A stretch of 64,000 nt of DNA from Gordonia sp. PDNC005 (GTDB lineage: Bacteria > Actinomycetota > Actinomycetes > Mycobacteriales > Mycobacteriaceae). Positions 1 to 8,391 of the stretch are shown one piece after another (position 1 is the first letter of the stretch; the number at the start of each line of letters is the position of its first letter). Location of the stretch: assembly GCF_016919385.1 (NCBI RefSeq), contig NZ_CP070351.1, positions 4,154,001 through 4,218,000 on the forward strand, in the 5' to 3' direction. The translations under genes and the position numbers were made by a program. The notes beneath the pieces are model-generated. The model ran no database searches, was not told where the DNA came from, and saw only the letters and a list, made by a program, of their open reading frames with translations.

Positions 1-142
1 TCGTCGACGGGCGTGTCACCGATGCGTACCAGGGGAGGAGATGTGCACCGGCGGCGGTGAGCAGACCGGCGGTGGTGACGACGACGTCCACTCGGAACGC
101 CGCTCGTGGCTTCACTCGGCTGTGAACGGGATTCACGATCAC
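1..142 (-). CDS. 5' part of a gene running off the left edge; hypothetical protein with N-terminal hydrophobic segment
   Basis: An open frame with no stop runs from a GTG at 142 leftward to the window edge (47 codons). A strong GGAGGA ribosome site lies just upstream at 146-151. A second GTG at 136 is an alternative start with longer spacing. The first residues are basic (R/K between residues 9 and 18). They are followed by a hydrophobic stretch at roughly residues 19-42, which looks like a signal anchor or membrane segment. It is divergent from the cation transporter that starts at 236, so the two share a 93-base promoter region. I do not recognise the family and most of the protein lies outside the window. 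Confidence 0.4.
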   Translation of the reverse strand, partial: MIVNPVHSRVKPRAAFRVDVVVTTAGLLTAAGAHLLPWYASVTRPST

Positions 143-235
143 GGTTCCTCCTGACAGTGACGTTTCATCGACCGTAGGGGCGTTCGGCCATGCTGTACTG
201 CGTGCGAATGACCTCGTGGGTGGGAGGATCGACGA

Positions 236-1132
236 GTGAGCGAACGTGGAGATCTCAGCAAGTGGGCGCTGCTCAGTGTTGCGGCCGCCGTCGTCACGAT
301 CACCCTCAAGACGTACGCGTGGTGGATCACCGGATCAGTGGGCCTGCTGTCGGACGCCGCTGAATCCGTCGTCAACCTGGTAGCCGCCGCGGGAGCATTC
401 GTCGCCTTGAAGGTCGCGGCTCGCCCGTCCGACGACGACCACAACTTCGGGCACACGAAGAGCGAGTACTTCTCGGCGGTTGTCGAGGGCGTGATGATCG
501 TGGTGGCTGCGGGAGTCATTCTCTACACAGCCGTCGAACGGCTGATCAACCCGCAGGAACTCGAAGCCGTCGGCATCGGTCTGTTGATCTCGGTCGGCGC
601 GACAGTCGTCAACGGCCTCGTCGCCTGGAAGCTCATCGCCGTCGGCCGCGCGCATCGGTCGATGTCGCTGACGGCCGATGGAAAGCACCTGCTCACAGAT
701 GTGTGGACGACCGTCGGAGTCATTGCGGGCGTCGCTCTTGTGGGGATCACTGGGTGGCCGCCGCTCGATTCACTGGTCGCGATGGCTGTCGCAGTGAACA
801 TCATCGTCGTCGGGTGGCGTCTCGTCAGAGACTCCACGATGGGCCTCATGGACACCGTGATCCCAGCACCCGAACGTGACGCCGTCGACGCGGTGCTCGA
901 TCGGTACCGAAGCGACGGAGTCGACTTCCACGACGTCCGCACTCGCGAGGCGGGACACATGCGGTTCGTCCAACTGCACATGCTCGTCCCCGGGCAGTGG
1001 ACCGTCCAACAGGCCCACGATCTCGTCGAAGACGTCGAGTCGGCGCTTCACGACGCGGTCGACGATCTGCGGCCCACCATTCATCTCGAACCGATCGACG
1101 ACCCGCGCAGTTACGAACCCTGGCGTCGCTGA
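236..1132 (+). CDS. Cation diffusion facilitator (CDF) family efflux transporter
   Basis: This 298-residue protein has the usual CDF size and order. Membrane segments occupy about residues 10-200 and a cytoplasmic C-terminal ferredoxin-like domain spans about 205-290. Family signatures are visible: SDAAES near residues 39-44 in TM2, an HNFGHTKSEYF loop near 75 and KHLLTD in TM5. CDF proteins exchange divalent metal for protons out of the cytoplasm. The acidic/His pattern is compatible with Zn, Fe or Mn, and specificity cannot be read by eye. The GTG start at 236 has a good GGGAGG site about 9 bases upstream. The gene stands alone, followed by a small acidic protein gene 46 bases downstream. 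Confidence 0.85.
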   Translation: MSERGDLSKWALLSVAAAVVTITLKTYAWWITGSVGLLSDAAESVVNLVAAAGAFVALKVAARPSDDDHNFGHTKSEYFSAVVEGVMIVVAAGVILYTAVERLINPQELEAVGIGLLISVGATVVNGLVAWKLIAVGRAHRSMSLTADGKHLLTDVWTTVGVIAGVALVGITGWPPLDSLVAMAVAVNIIVVGWRLVRDSTMGLMDTVIPAPERDAVDAVLDRYRSDGVDFHDVRTREAGHMRFVQLHMLVPGQWTVQQAHDLVEDVESALHDAVDDLRPTIHLEPIDDPRSYEPWRR

Positions 1133-1178
1133 CGTCAATCGCGTGACGCCGTCGCCGGGACCGACCTACCCTGAGACC

Positions 1179-1550
1179 ATGAGTTCCCGGGACGACTTCG
1201 ACGGCGAGTACGACCTCGACGAGAGTGATCAGCTGCAGCCTGAGGACACTCTCGACGACGCCGAGGTCGGTGACATCCTCGACCGCGGCTACTCGCCGCC
1301 GGACTACGCGCCCGGGAACCACGAGCACGAAACCCTCGACTCACGCCTCGCCGAAGAGGAGCCGGACCTCGCCGCGAACGACGACGACGCCGACCCCGAC
1401 TACCCGGAGCAGGCCGAATGCGGAAACTCGCGTGCGGGTCGAATCGTCGCGTCCGACATCGCGGGCGACTCCGACGTCTTCGGTCGTGACGCAGGCGTGG
1501 ACGGGGCGGGTGCTTCGGCCGAAGAGGCCGCCATGCACATCATCGACTGA
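1179..1550 (+). CDS. Small highly acidic DUF5709-like protein
   Basis: This 123-residue protein is dominated by Asp and Glu and has no membrane segment. It opens with repeated acidic clusters and a conserved-looking block DQLQPEDTLDD at about residues 17-27, followed by LDRGYSPPDYAPG. These phrases recall actinobacterial DUF5709 proteins, whose function is unknown. The ATG at 1179 was chosen because the acidic composition begins there. The same frame runs open further upstream, but that sequence overlaps the transporter gene. A TetR regulator begins 22 bases downstream. Function is not assigned. Confidence 0.65.
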   Translation: MSSRDDFDGEYDLDESDQLQPEDTLDDAEVGDILDRGYSPPDYAPGNHEHETLDSRLAEEEPDLAANDDDADPDYPEQAECGNSRAGRIVASDIAGDSDVFGRDAGVDGAGASAEEAAMHIID

Positions 1551-1572
1551 CGTTTTCGATACGGTTTCCGGC

Positions 1573-2121
1573 ATGGACCGTGACCGGATGGTGGAAGTCG
1601 GCGTCGCGTTGGTGTCGCGTTTCGGCGCGAAGGCGCTCAGTCTGACGTCGGTGGCGCGGCACGCGGGGGTGGCGCGTGCAACGGCCTATCGCATGTTCGG
1701 CGGACGCGAGGCGCTCGTCTCGGCCATCGTCTCGCATGAGCGCGAACGCCTGCGGGTGGAACTCGCCGGCTGGGCTGCGGACGAACCCGACGTCGCAGAG
1801 CGGGTGCGCAAGCGGGTGATCGGTTCACTCGGCTACATCCGCGACCACCAGGCGCTGCAGTACGTTCTGCGGAACGAACCCGAAGAAGTCGTCCGGTCTC
1901 TGGTGACCGTCGAGGGAGCGGGCGCACCGTCGTTGATCGATTTGATCGTCGATTCGGCGATGGCGGATCTCCCCGAGGACGAAGTCGCCGTCATGTACCC
2001 GAATCCGCGTGCCGGCATCGAGTACATGGTCCGGACCGTGTACTCGTGCATGCTCGTCCCCTCGTCGTCGATGACCGACGAGGAGATCGCCGACATGGTG
2101 GTGCGCGCCGTCATCCGCTGA
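1573..2121 (+). CDS. TetR-family transcriptional regulator
   Basis: This 182-residue protein has an N-terminal helix-turn-helix of the TetR type at about residues 20-50, with SLTSVARHAGVARATAYRMF as its core. A longer helical ligand-binding half follows and carries no recognisable signature. The ATG at 1573 gives a standard TetR length. The next gene in the same direction, pta, begins 29 bases downstream. The regulator could therefore be co-transcribed with pta-ackA, but no clear operator was seen, so its target is unknown. Confidence 0.8.
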   Translation: MDRDRMVEVGVALVSRFGAKALSLTSVARHAGVARATAYRMFGGREALVSAIVSHERERLRVELAGWAADEPDVAERVRKRVIGSLGYIRDHQALQYVLRNEPEEVVRSLVTVEGAGAPSLIDLIVDSAMADLPEDEVAVMYPNPRAGIEYMVRTVYSCMLVPSSSMTDEEIADMVVRAVIR

Positions 2122-2150
2122 CCACTCGGCAGGCCGCTAATGTGGACCGC

Positions 2151-4226
2151 ATGACTGGCTCTGGCGCCCGCAGCATCTACATCGCGTCGGCCGAGGGGGA
2201 CACCGGCAAGTCGACCGTCGCGTTGGGAGTGCTTGCACTCCTCGCTGCGACCGGTGGGCGCGTCGGTGTGTTTCGGCCGATCTCTCGAGCGGCGGCGGGG
2301 GAGCGCGACTACATCCTCGACCTGTTGCTGCAGTTCACCTCCGTCGACGTGCCGTATGACGACTGCCTCGGTGTCACCTACGACGATGTGCACCGCGATC
2401 CGGATGCGGCCATCGCCGACATCGTGGCCAAGTATCACGTGGTCGCCGAGCAGTGTGACAACGTTCTGGTGATCGGGTCGGACTACACCGATGTCGCGTC
2501 GCCGTCCGAGCTCGGATACAACGCGCGTATCGCCGCGAACCTGTCGGCGCCGATCATCCTCGTGGTGAAGGCTCTCGACCGTGAGCCCGCCGAGGTCAAG
2601 GCCATCGCCGAGATGCTGATGACGGACATCAGAGCCGCTCACGCGAGCACCGTCGGCATCGTCGCCAATCGGTGCGATCCCGACCGAGTCGCGGCGCAGG
2701 CGAGTGCCCTGACCAGCACCGGAGTCCGTGGATGGGCGCTGCCGGAAGACCCGGTGCTGACGGCCCCGACGATGGGCGAACTGCAGACGGCGCTCGGCGC
2801 CACTCTCTACAGCGGCGACGAAGCGCTGCTCGACCGCGAGGCGGTCGAGGTGATGGTCGGCGGAATGACTGTCGAACACATCCTCGAGCGCCTCAGCGAG
2901 TCGATGGTGGTGATCGCGCCCGCCGACCGATCCGATGTTCTGCTCGCCCTGGTCAACGCCAATGCGGCCGAGGGCTTCCCTCGGCTGGCCGGAATCGTCA
3001 TGAACGGTGGGCTGCGGCCGCACCCGATGATCGATGCTCTGGTCAAGGGGCTGCGCCCGACCCTGCCGATCCTGTCGAGCGAGCACGGCACGTACGAGAC
3101 GGCGCGCATCGCGTCGCACACACGCGGGCGGATGGTGTCCGGCTCGGCGCGGAAGATCGACGCGGCGATGGCGCTGATGGAACGTCATGTGGCGACCACC
3201 GAGCTGATCGACGAACTGAAACTGCACGTCGCCGAAGTGGTGACTCCCCAGATGTTCGAGTATCAGCTGATGGCTCAGGCGCGGTCGGACGTCAAGCACA
3301 TCGTGCTGCCGGAGGGCGGCGACGATCGGATACTCCGTGCCACCGACCGACTCCGCAGGCGAGGCGTCGCCGAGCTGACACTGCTCGGCAACGTCGACGC
3401 GGTCCGTCGGCGGGCAAACGAGCTCGGCATCGACCTGTCCGGCGTCGACGTGATCGACCCGACGTCATCGGACCTGATCGACGAGTTCGCCGACGTCTAC
3501 ACCGAACTCCGCAAGCACAAGGGCATGACGCGGGAGCGTGCGCTCGAAGTGGTGCGCGACGAGTCGTACTTCGGCACGATGCTGCTCCACACCGGACGCG
3601 TCGACGGCATGGTGTCGGGTGCGGTGCACACGACGGCGCAGACCATCCGACCGGCATTCGAGATCATCAAGACGGTGCCGGGCGTGTCGACGGTGTCGAG
3701 TGTGTTCTTCATGTGTCTGGCCGACAAGGTGCTCACCTACGGTGACTGTGCGATCGTGCCCGATCCGACCGCGGAGGAACTCGCGGACATCGCGATCTCG
3801 TCGGCGCGCACGGCTGCGGCGTTCGGCGTCGAACCACGAGTCGCGATGCTGTCGTACTCGACCGGCGGATCCGGTTCGGGAAAGGACGTCGACAAGGTTC
3901 GGGAGGCGACGGCGCTCGTGCGCGAGCGGGCGCCCGAGGTCCTCGTCGAAGGCCCGATCCAGTACGACGCCGCGATCGAGCCGAGTGTCGCCGCCACCAA
4001 GATGCCCGACTCGCCGGTCGCAGGCCGAGCGACGGTGCTGATCTTCCCGGACCTCAACACCGGCAACAACACGTACAAGGCCGTCCAGCGGAGCGCGAAC
4101 GCAATCGCGATCGGCCCGGTGCTTCAAGGCCTGAACAAGCCGATGAACGACCTGTCGCGAGGTGCTCTCGTCTCCGACATCGTCAACACCGTCGCCATCA
4201 CCGCCATCCAAGCGCAGATGATCTAG
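2151..4226 (+). CDS. pta: Phosphate acetyltransferase, long form
   Basis: Pta converts acetyl-CoA and phosphate to acetyl phosphate and CoA, and works with AckA in acetate formation or assimilation. This 691-residue protein has the long three-part architecture. An N-terminal dethiobiotin-synthetase-like P-loop domain spans about 1-220, with GDTGKST near residue 16. A central DRTGG-type domain spans about 225-340. The catalytic PTA_PTB domain spans about 370-690 and contains VLPEGGDDRI, MVSGAVHTTAQTIRPA and PDLNTGNNTYKAVQR. The ATG at 2151 was chosen because it immediately precedes the P-loop domain. ackA follows 73 bases downstream, the usual operon order. The N-terminal domain usually has a regulatory rather than catalytic role. 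Confidence 0.93.
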   Translation: MTGSGARSIYIASAEGDTGKSTVALGVLALLAATGGRVGVFRPISRAAAGERDYILDLLLQFTSVDVPYDDCLGVTYDDVHRDPDAAIADIVAKYHVVAEQCDNVLVIGSDYTDVASPSELGYNARIAANLSAPIILVVKALDREPAEVKAIAEMLMTDIRAAHASTVGIVANRCDPDRVAAQASALTSTGVRGWALPEDPVLTAPTMGELQTALGATLYSGDEALLDREAVEVMVGGMTVEHILERLSESMVVIAPADRSDVLLALVNANAAEGFPRLAGIVMNGGLRPHPMIDALVKGLRPTLPILSSEHGTYETARIASHTRGRMVSGSARKIDAAMALMERHVATTELIDELKLHVAEVVTPQMFEYQLMAQARSDVKHIVLPEGGDDRILRATDRLRRRGVAELTLLGNVDAVRRRANELGIDLSGVDVIDPTSSDLIDEFADVYTELRKHKGMTRERALEVVRDESYFGTMLLHTGRVDGMVSGAVHTTAQTIRPAFEIIKTVPGVSTVSSVFFMCLADKVLTYGDCAIVPDPTAEELADIAISSARTAAAFGVEPRVAMLSYSTGGSGSGKDVDKVREATALVRERAPEVLVEGPIQYDAAIEPSVAATKMPDSPVAGRATVLIFPDLNTGNNTYKAVQRSANAIAIGPVLQGLNKPMNDLSRGALVSDIVNTVAITAIQAQMI

Positions 4227-4299
4227 GGCTCGCCGATCTGCCCACCCGCTCGCCGAGCCGTGCCATCTGCTCTTCGAGCGAAGTCGAGAAGGAGAATCC

Positions 4300-5499
4300 A
4301 TGATCGTCGAAGGCTCGGTCCTCGTGGTGAACGCGGGGTCGTCGTCGTTGAAGTACCAAGTGTTGGACCCGGTCACCGAGGAGGTGATCGCCGACGGACT
4401 CGTCGAGCGGATCGGCGAGCCGATGTCGTCGGTGAAGCACTGGTATCGGGGCCACGACACTCGTCGCGAGGTCCCCCTGCCAGACCACGAGGCGGCGATC
4501 GCGTTGGTCCTCGATCTCTTCAAGGCCGACGGTGTCGACATCGCCGATTCCGGGCTGTCCGCGGTCGGTCACCGTGTGGTCCACGGCGGTCGGAGCTTCT
4601 TCGCACCCACCCTCATCACCGATGAGGTGCGGTCGGAGATCGAGCGGATCTCCCCGTTGGCTCCCCTCCACAACCCTGCGAACCTGACGGGCATCAACGC
4701 AGTCGGCGCATTGCTGCCCGATGTGCCGGCTGTCGCCGTGTTCGACACCGCGTTCTTCAGCGATCTCCCCGACGAGGCCGCAACGTACGCGTTGGACGCC
4801 GAGGTGGCGCGCGAGTACGCCGTGCGCCGCTACGGGTTTCACGGGACTAGCCACGAGTACGTGTCGCGCCGAGCCGCCGACTTCCTGGGCCGCGACGTCT
4901 CCGACATCAACCAGATCGTCCTGCACCTCGGCAACGGCGCGTCGGCTTCCGCCGTCCGCGGCGGGGCGCCCATCGACACCACGATGGGCATGACACCGCT
5001 CGAAGGCCTCGTTATGGGGACGCGAACGGGCGACATCGACGCCGGCATCGTGTTCCAACTCGCTCGTGTGGCGGGGATGTCGATCGAGGACATCGACACG
5101 CTGTTCAACAAGAAGTCGGGGCTGAAGGGGTTGTGCGGCGACAACGACTTCCGGTCGATTCTGGAACGTGTCGCCGCGGGCGACGACGCTGCCGACCGCG
5201 CGTACCGCGTTTACCTGCACCGGCTCCGTCGGTACATCGGCGCCTACATGATCGAGCTCGGGAAGGTCGATGCGATCGTCTTCACCGCGGGTGTCGGCGA
5301 GAACGCAGCGCCTGTCCGTGCGGATTCGCTCGCAGGTCTCGAGACCTACGGAATCCGGATCGACGCGGATCGAAACGCGGTCCGGTCATCCGATCCGCGG
5401 CTGATCTCCACTGACGACTCGGCCGTCGCCGTGCTTGTGGTGCCGACGAACGAGGAACTCGCCATCGCCCGTGCCGCGGTGGGCGTCGTAAGCGTCTGA
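4300..5499 (+). CDS. ackA: Acetate kinase
   Basis: AckA interconverts acetyl phosphate plus ADP with acetate plus ATP. The protein has 399 residues, the usual length. Family blocks run in order: VNAGSSSLKYQ near the N-terminus, GHRVVHGG, FDTAFF, RYGFHGTSHEYVS, VLHLGNGASA, and TAGVGENAA near the C-terminus. The ATG at 4300 has an AAGGAG site 5 bases upstream. It is the second gene of a pta-ackA unit and is followed by a strong hairpin at 5516-5564 that should end transcription. Confidence 0.95.
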   Translation: MIVEGSVLVVNAGSSSLKYQVLDPVTEEVIADGLVERIGEPMSSVKHWYRGHDTRREVPLPDHEAAIALVLDLFKADGVDIADSGLSAVGHRVVHGGRSFFAPTLITDEVRSEIERISPLAPLHNPANLTGINAVGALLPDVPAVAVFDTAFFSDLPDEAATYALDAEVAREYAVRRYGFHGTSHEYVSRRAADFLGRDVSDINQIVLHLGNGASASAVRGGAPIDTTMGMTPLEGLVMGTRTGDIDAGIVFQLARVAGMSIEDIDTLFNKKSGLKGLCGDNDFRSILERVAAGDDAADRAYRVYLHRLRRYIGAYMIELGKVDAIVFTAGVGENAAPVRADSLAGLETYGIRIDADRNAVRSSDPRLISTDDSAVAVLVVPTNEELAIARAAVGVVSV

Positions 5500-5515
5500 C
5501 TCGTCCCTCACGAAC

Positions 5516-5564
5516 AACTTCGGCACTCTCCGCCGCGCATACCGCGGCGGAGAGTGCCGAAGTT
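5516..5564. terminator. Bidirectional terminator between ackA and the converging membrane-protein gene
   Basis: A perfect 22-base inverted repeat (5516-5537 with 5543-5564) surrounds a 5-base loop. It sits exactly between the ackA stop and the stop of the convergent gene. There is no long T-tract on either side, which is common in this group. Confidence 0.75.
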
Positions 5565-5567
5565 CAG

Positions 5568-6146
5568 TCAGCCTCGACGGCGGATCGCCACGGTGCGGGC
5601 GCCGACCACCGTCGCCGCGACGACCAGCACCACAGACGTGATGACGGCGACCCATGTCGCCGTCGAGACGCCGAAATCGGACAGGCTCGCGACCCACATG
5701 CCGACACCGGTGGCGACAACTCCTCCGACGGGCAGCGTCCACGCCGCCGCCTTGACCGTGGGGCCGGTGAGGTCGTCGTCCGACATCCGCAGGACACAGT
5801 AGATTCCCGCCAGCGCAAGAACGTATGCGAGCAGTCCGCAACCGGCGTAGATCGCGAGAACCGTGCCGGTGTCGGGAGCCGGCCGGACCAATCCACCGAA
5901 CGCGACGCTGGTCGCAAGTCCCACGCCGATTCCCGCACCGACGAGACCTGCGACGACGACACGCACGAACCGATTGCCATCGGGGCCCCGCATCACAAGC
6001 CCGGCCAGGCGGGTCAGTGCCCCCACGACGCCGCCCACGATCACGCCGACGAGGACAGGCACGGCGAACATTCCCTCGCCCGCTACACCGGCACCGCTCG
6101 AAATGAGGTCCGCTGTTCCGTCGGCGCGGCTCGGCGGTTCACGCAT
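5568..6146 (-). CDS. Membrane protein of unknown function, four to five predicted segments
   Basis: This 192-residue protein begins with a short hydrophilic region and then has four to five hydrophobic segments at about residues 25-50, 65-90, 95-120, 130-155 and 165-185. They are rich in Gly, Ala and Val. The ATG at 6146 has a GGGAG site about 11 bases upstream, and the frame further upstream codes for an Arg-rich stretch typical of non-coding frames. I do not recognise the family. The gene is convergent with ackA. Another small gene on the same strand ends about 70 bases upstream of it. Confidence 0.65.
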   Translation of the reverse strand: MREPPSRADGTADLISSGAGVAGEGMFAVPVLVGVIVGGVVGALTRLAGLVMRGPDGNRFVRVVVAGLVGAGIGVGLATSVAFGGLVRPAPDTGTVLAIYAGCGLLAYVLALAGIYCVLRMSDDDLTGPTVKAAAWTLPVGGVVATGVGMWVASLSDFGVSTATWVAVITSVVLVVAATVVGARTVAIRRRG

Positions 6147-6217
6147 GATGCGCACACTCCCGCTAATTGTCCGACGAATAGCGGGAAGCGACGCGGCACG
6201 CGTGAAGAAATGCGATG

Positions 6218-6562
6218 TCAGAAGTCGGCGTATCGGTCGACCAGGCGCTTCGCGTCGAGCAGGCTCAAGCGTCGGTCCGCCTCGCGAACGCGCTTCACCG
6301 CCTCTACGCGGTTCGACGCACCGGATGTCGCCGACCTGACCGACTCCGGTGTCCAATCAGCGGCAGCGGCCGTCGACGTTGCCGATGCCGACCTCGAACG
6401 GCCGTCCATTCGGCTAGCAGCGACCATTGAGGCCGCCGCAAGGGCTCCGACCGAGAACATCCACCATTCCCGGCTCACCGCAGCACCGACGGTCAACACG
6501 AGCATGCACACCGCAGCCGTTGCGAACGCCGCGGTCGTCAATGTGGAGCGTTGTCGGTGCAT
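6218..6562 (-). CDS. Small hypothetical membrane protein
   Basis: From the ATG at 6562 this frame codes for 114 residues. Two adjacent hydrophobic segments at about residues 10-27 and 31-48 are followed by a basic, hydrophilic tail that ends in READRRLSLLDAKRLVDRYADF-like charged sequence. The frame stays open upstream through a repeat region and the tRNA-Ser, which cannot be protein-coding, so the short start was chosen. No convincing ribosome site is visible. It may be leaderless. Function unknown. Confidence 0.5.
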   Translation of the reverse strand: MHRQRSTLTTAAFATAAVCMLVLTVGAAVSREWWMFSVGALAAASMVAASRMDGRSRSASATSTAAAADWTPESVRSATSGASNRVEAVKRVREADRRLSLLDAKRLVDRYADF

Positions 6563-6614
6563 GAGGGTCAGCGTAGTCGGGGGCGTGCAGGCGATCCGGC
6601 GCGTCGCCTGGCGG

Positions 6615-6725
6615 AGGATAGGGGAACCGTTCGCTACGCTCCTCCCGAATCCGCTCTGCCCAAAACAGCAAGGATAGGGGAACCGTCGCTTCGCTCCTCC
6701 CGAATCCGCTGTGCCCAAAACAGCA
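6615..6725. repeat. Two tandem ~56-base repeats related to the tRNA-Ser 3' end
   Basis: Two near-identical units lie head to tail at 6615-6670 and 6671-6725. Each starts with AGGATAGGGGAACCGT and ends with CCCAAAACAGCA. They differ at only a few positions. The first unit is preceded by GGCGG, so bases 6609-6625 repeat exactly 17 bases of the tRNA-Ser 3' end at 6768-6784. The units therefore look like decayed duplications of the tRNA 3' end plus its downstream spacer. Confidence 0.75.
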
Positions 6726-6767
6726 AGGAGCCCCTGCCATCGTTCCTCAGGCAGGGGCTCCTTGCTG
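6721..6767 (-). terminator. Terminator of the tRNA-Ser gene
   Basis: A perfect 18-base inverted repeat (6721-6738 with 6750-6767, loop of 11) begins directly after the tRNA CCA end. In the transcribed direction it is followed by a TTTT run. This is a standard factor-independent terminator. Confidence 0.85.
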
Positions 6768-6856
6768 TGGCGGAGGATAGGGGATTCGAACCCCTGAGGG
6801 CTATTAACCCAACCCGCGTTCCAGGCGAGCGCCATAGGCCACTAGGCGAATCCTCC
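6768..6856 (-). tRNA. tRNA-Ser (anticodon GGA)
   Basis: Read on the minus strand the sequence starts GGAGGATTCGCC and ends in ATCCTCC-G-CCA, giving a complete 7-base acceptor stem with an encoded CCA. The anticodon loop reads CTGGAAC, so the anticodon is GGA, which reads serine codons UCC and UCU. The long variable arm expected of tRNA-Ser and the GGTTCGAATCC T-loop are present. It is divergent from the SRP RNA gene. Confidence 0.93.
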
Positions 6857-6872
6857 AGCACCAAGATGCTAG

Positions 6873-8348
<1,476 letters not shown>

Positions 8349-8391
8349 GCCGTCCGGCACCGCTGTCGGACGCCGCCGGTAGTCTTCACGT

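Noticed and set aside
3465..4541. A long minus-strand open frame across the pta-ackA junction
   Set aside because: It spans two well-supported genes and their intergenic gap and has Arg/His-rich non-protein-like composition.
6609..6784. A complete integrative element with att sites at tRNA-Ser
   Set aside because: The repeats are adjacent, with no integrase or cargo between them, so only a scar can be argued.
6563..6835. An N-terminal extension of the small membrane protein through the repeat region
   Set aside because: That frame would translate the tRNA-Ser 3' end and its terminator, which cannot be protein-coding.
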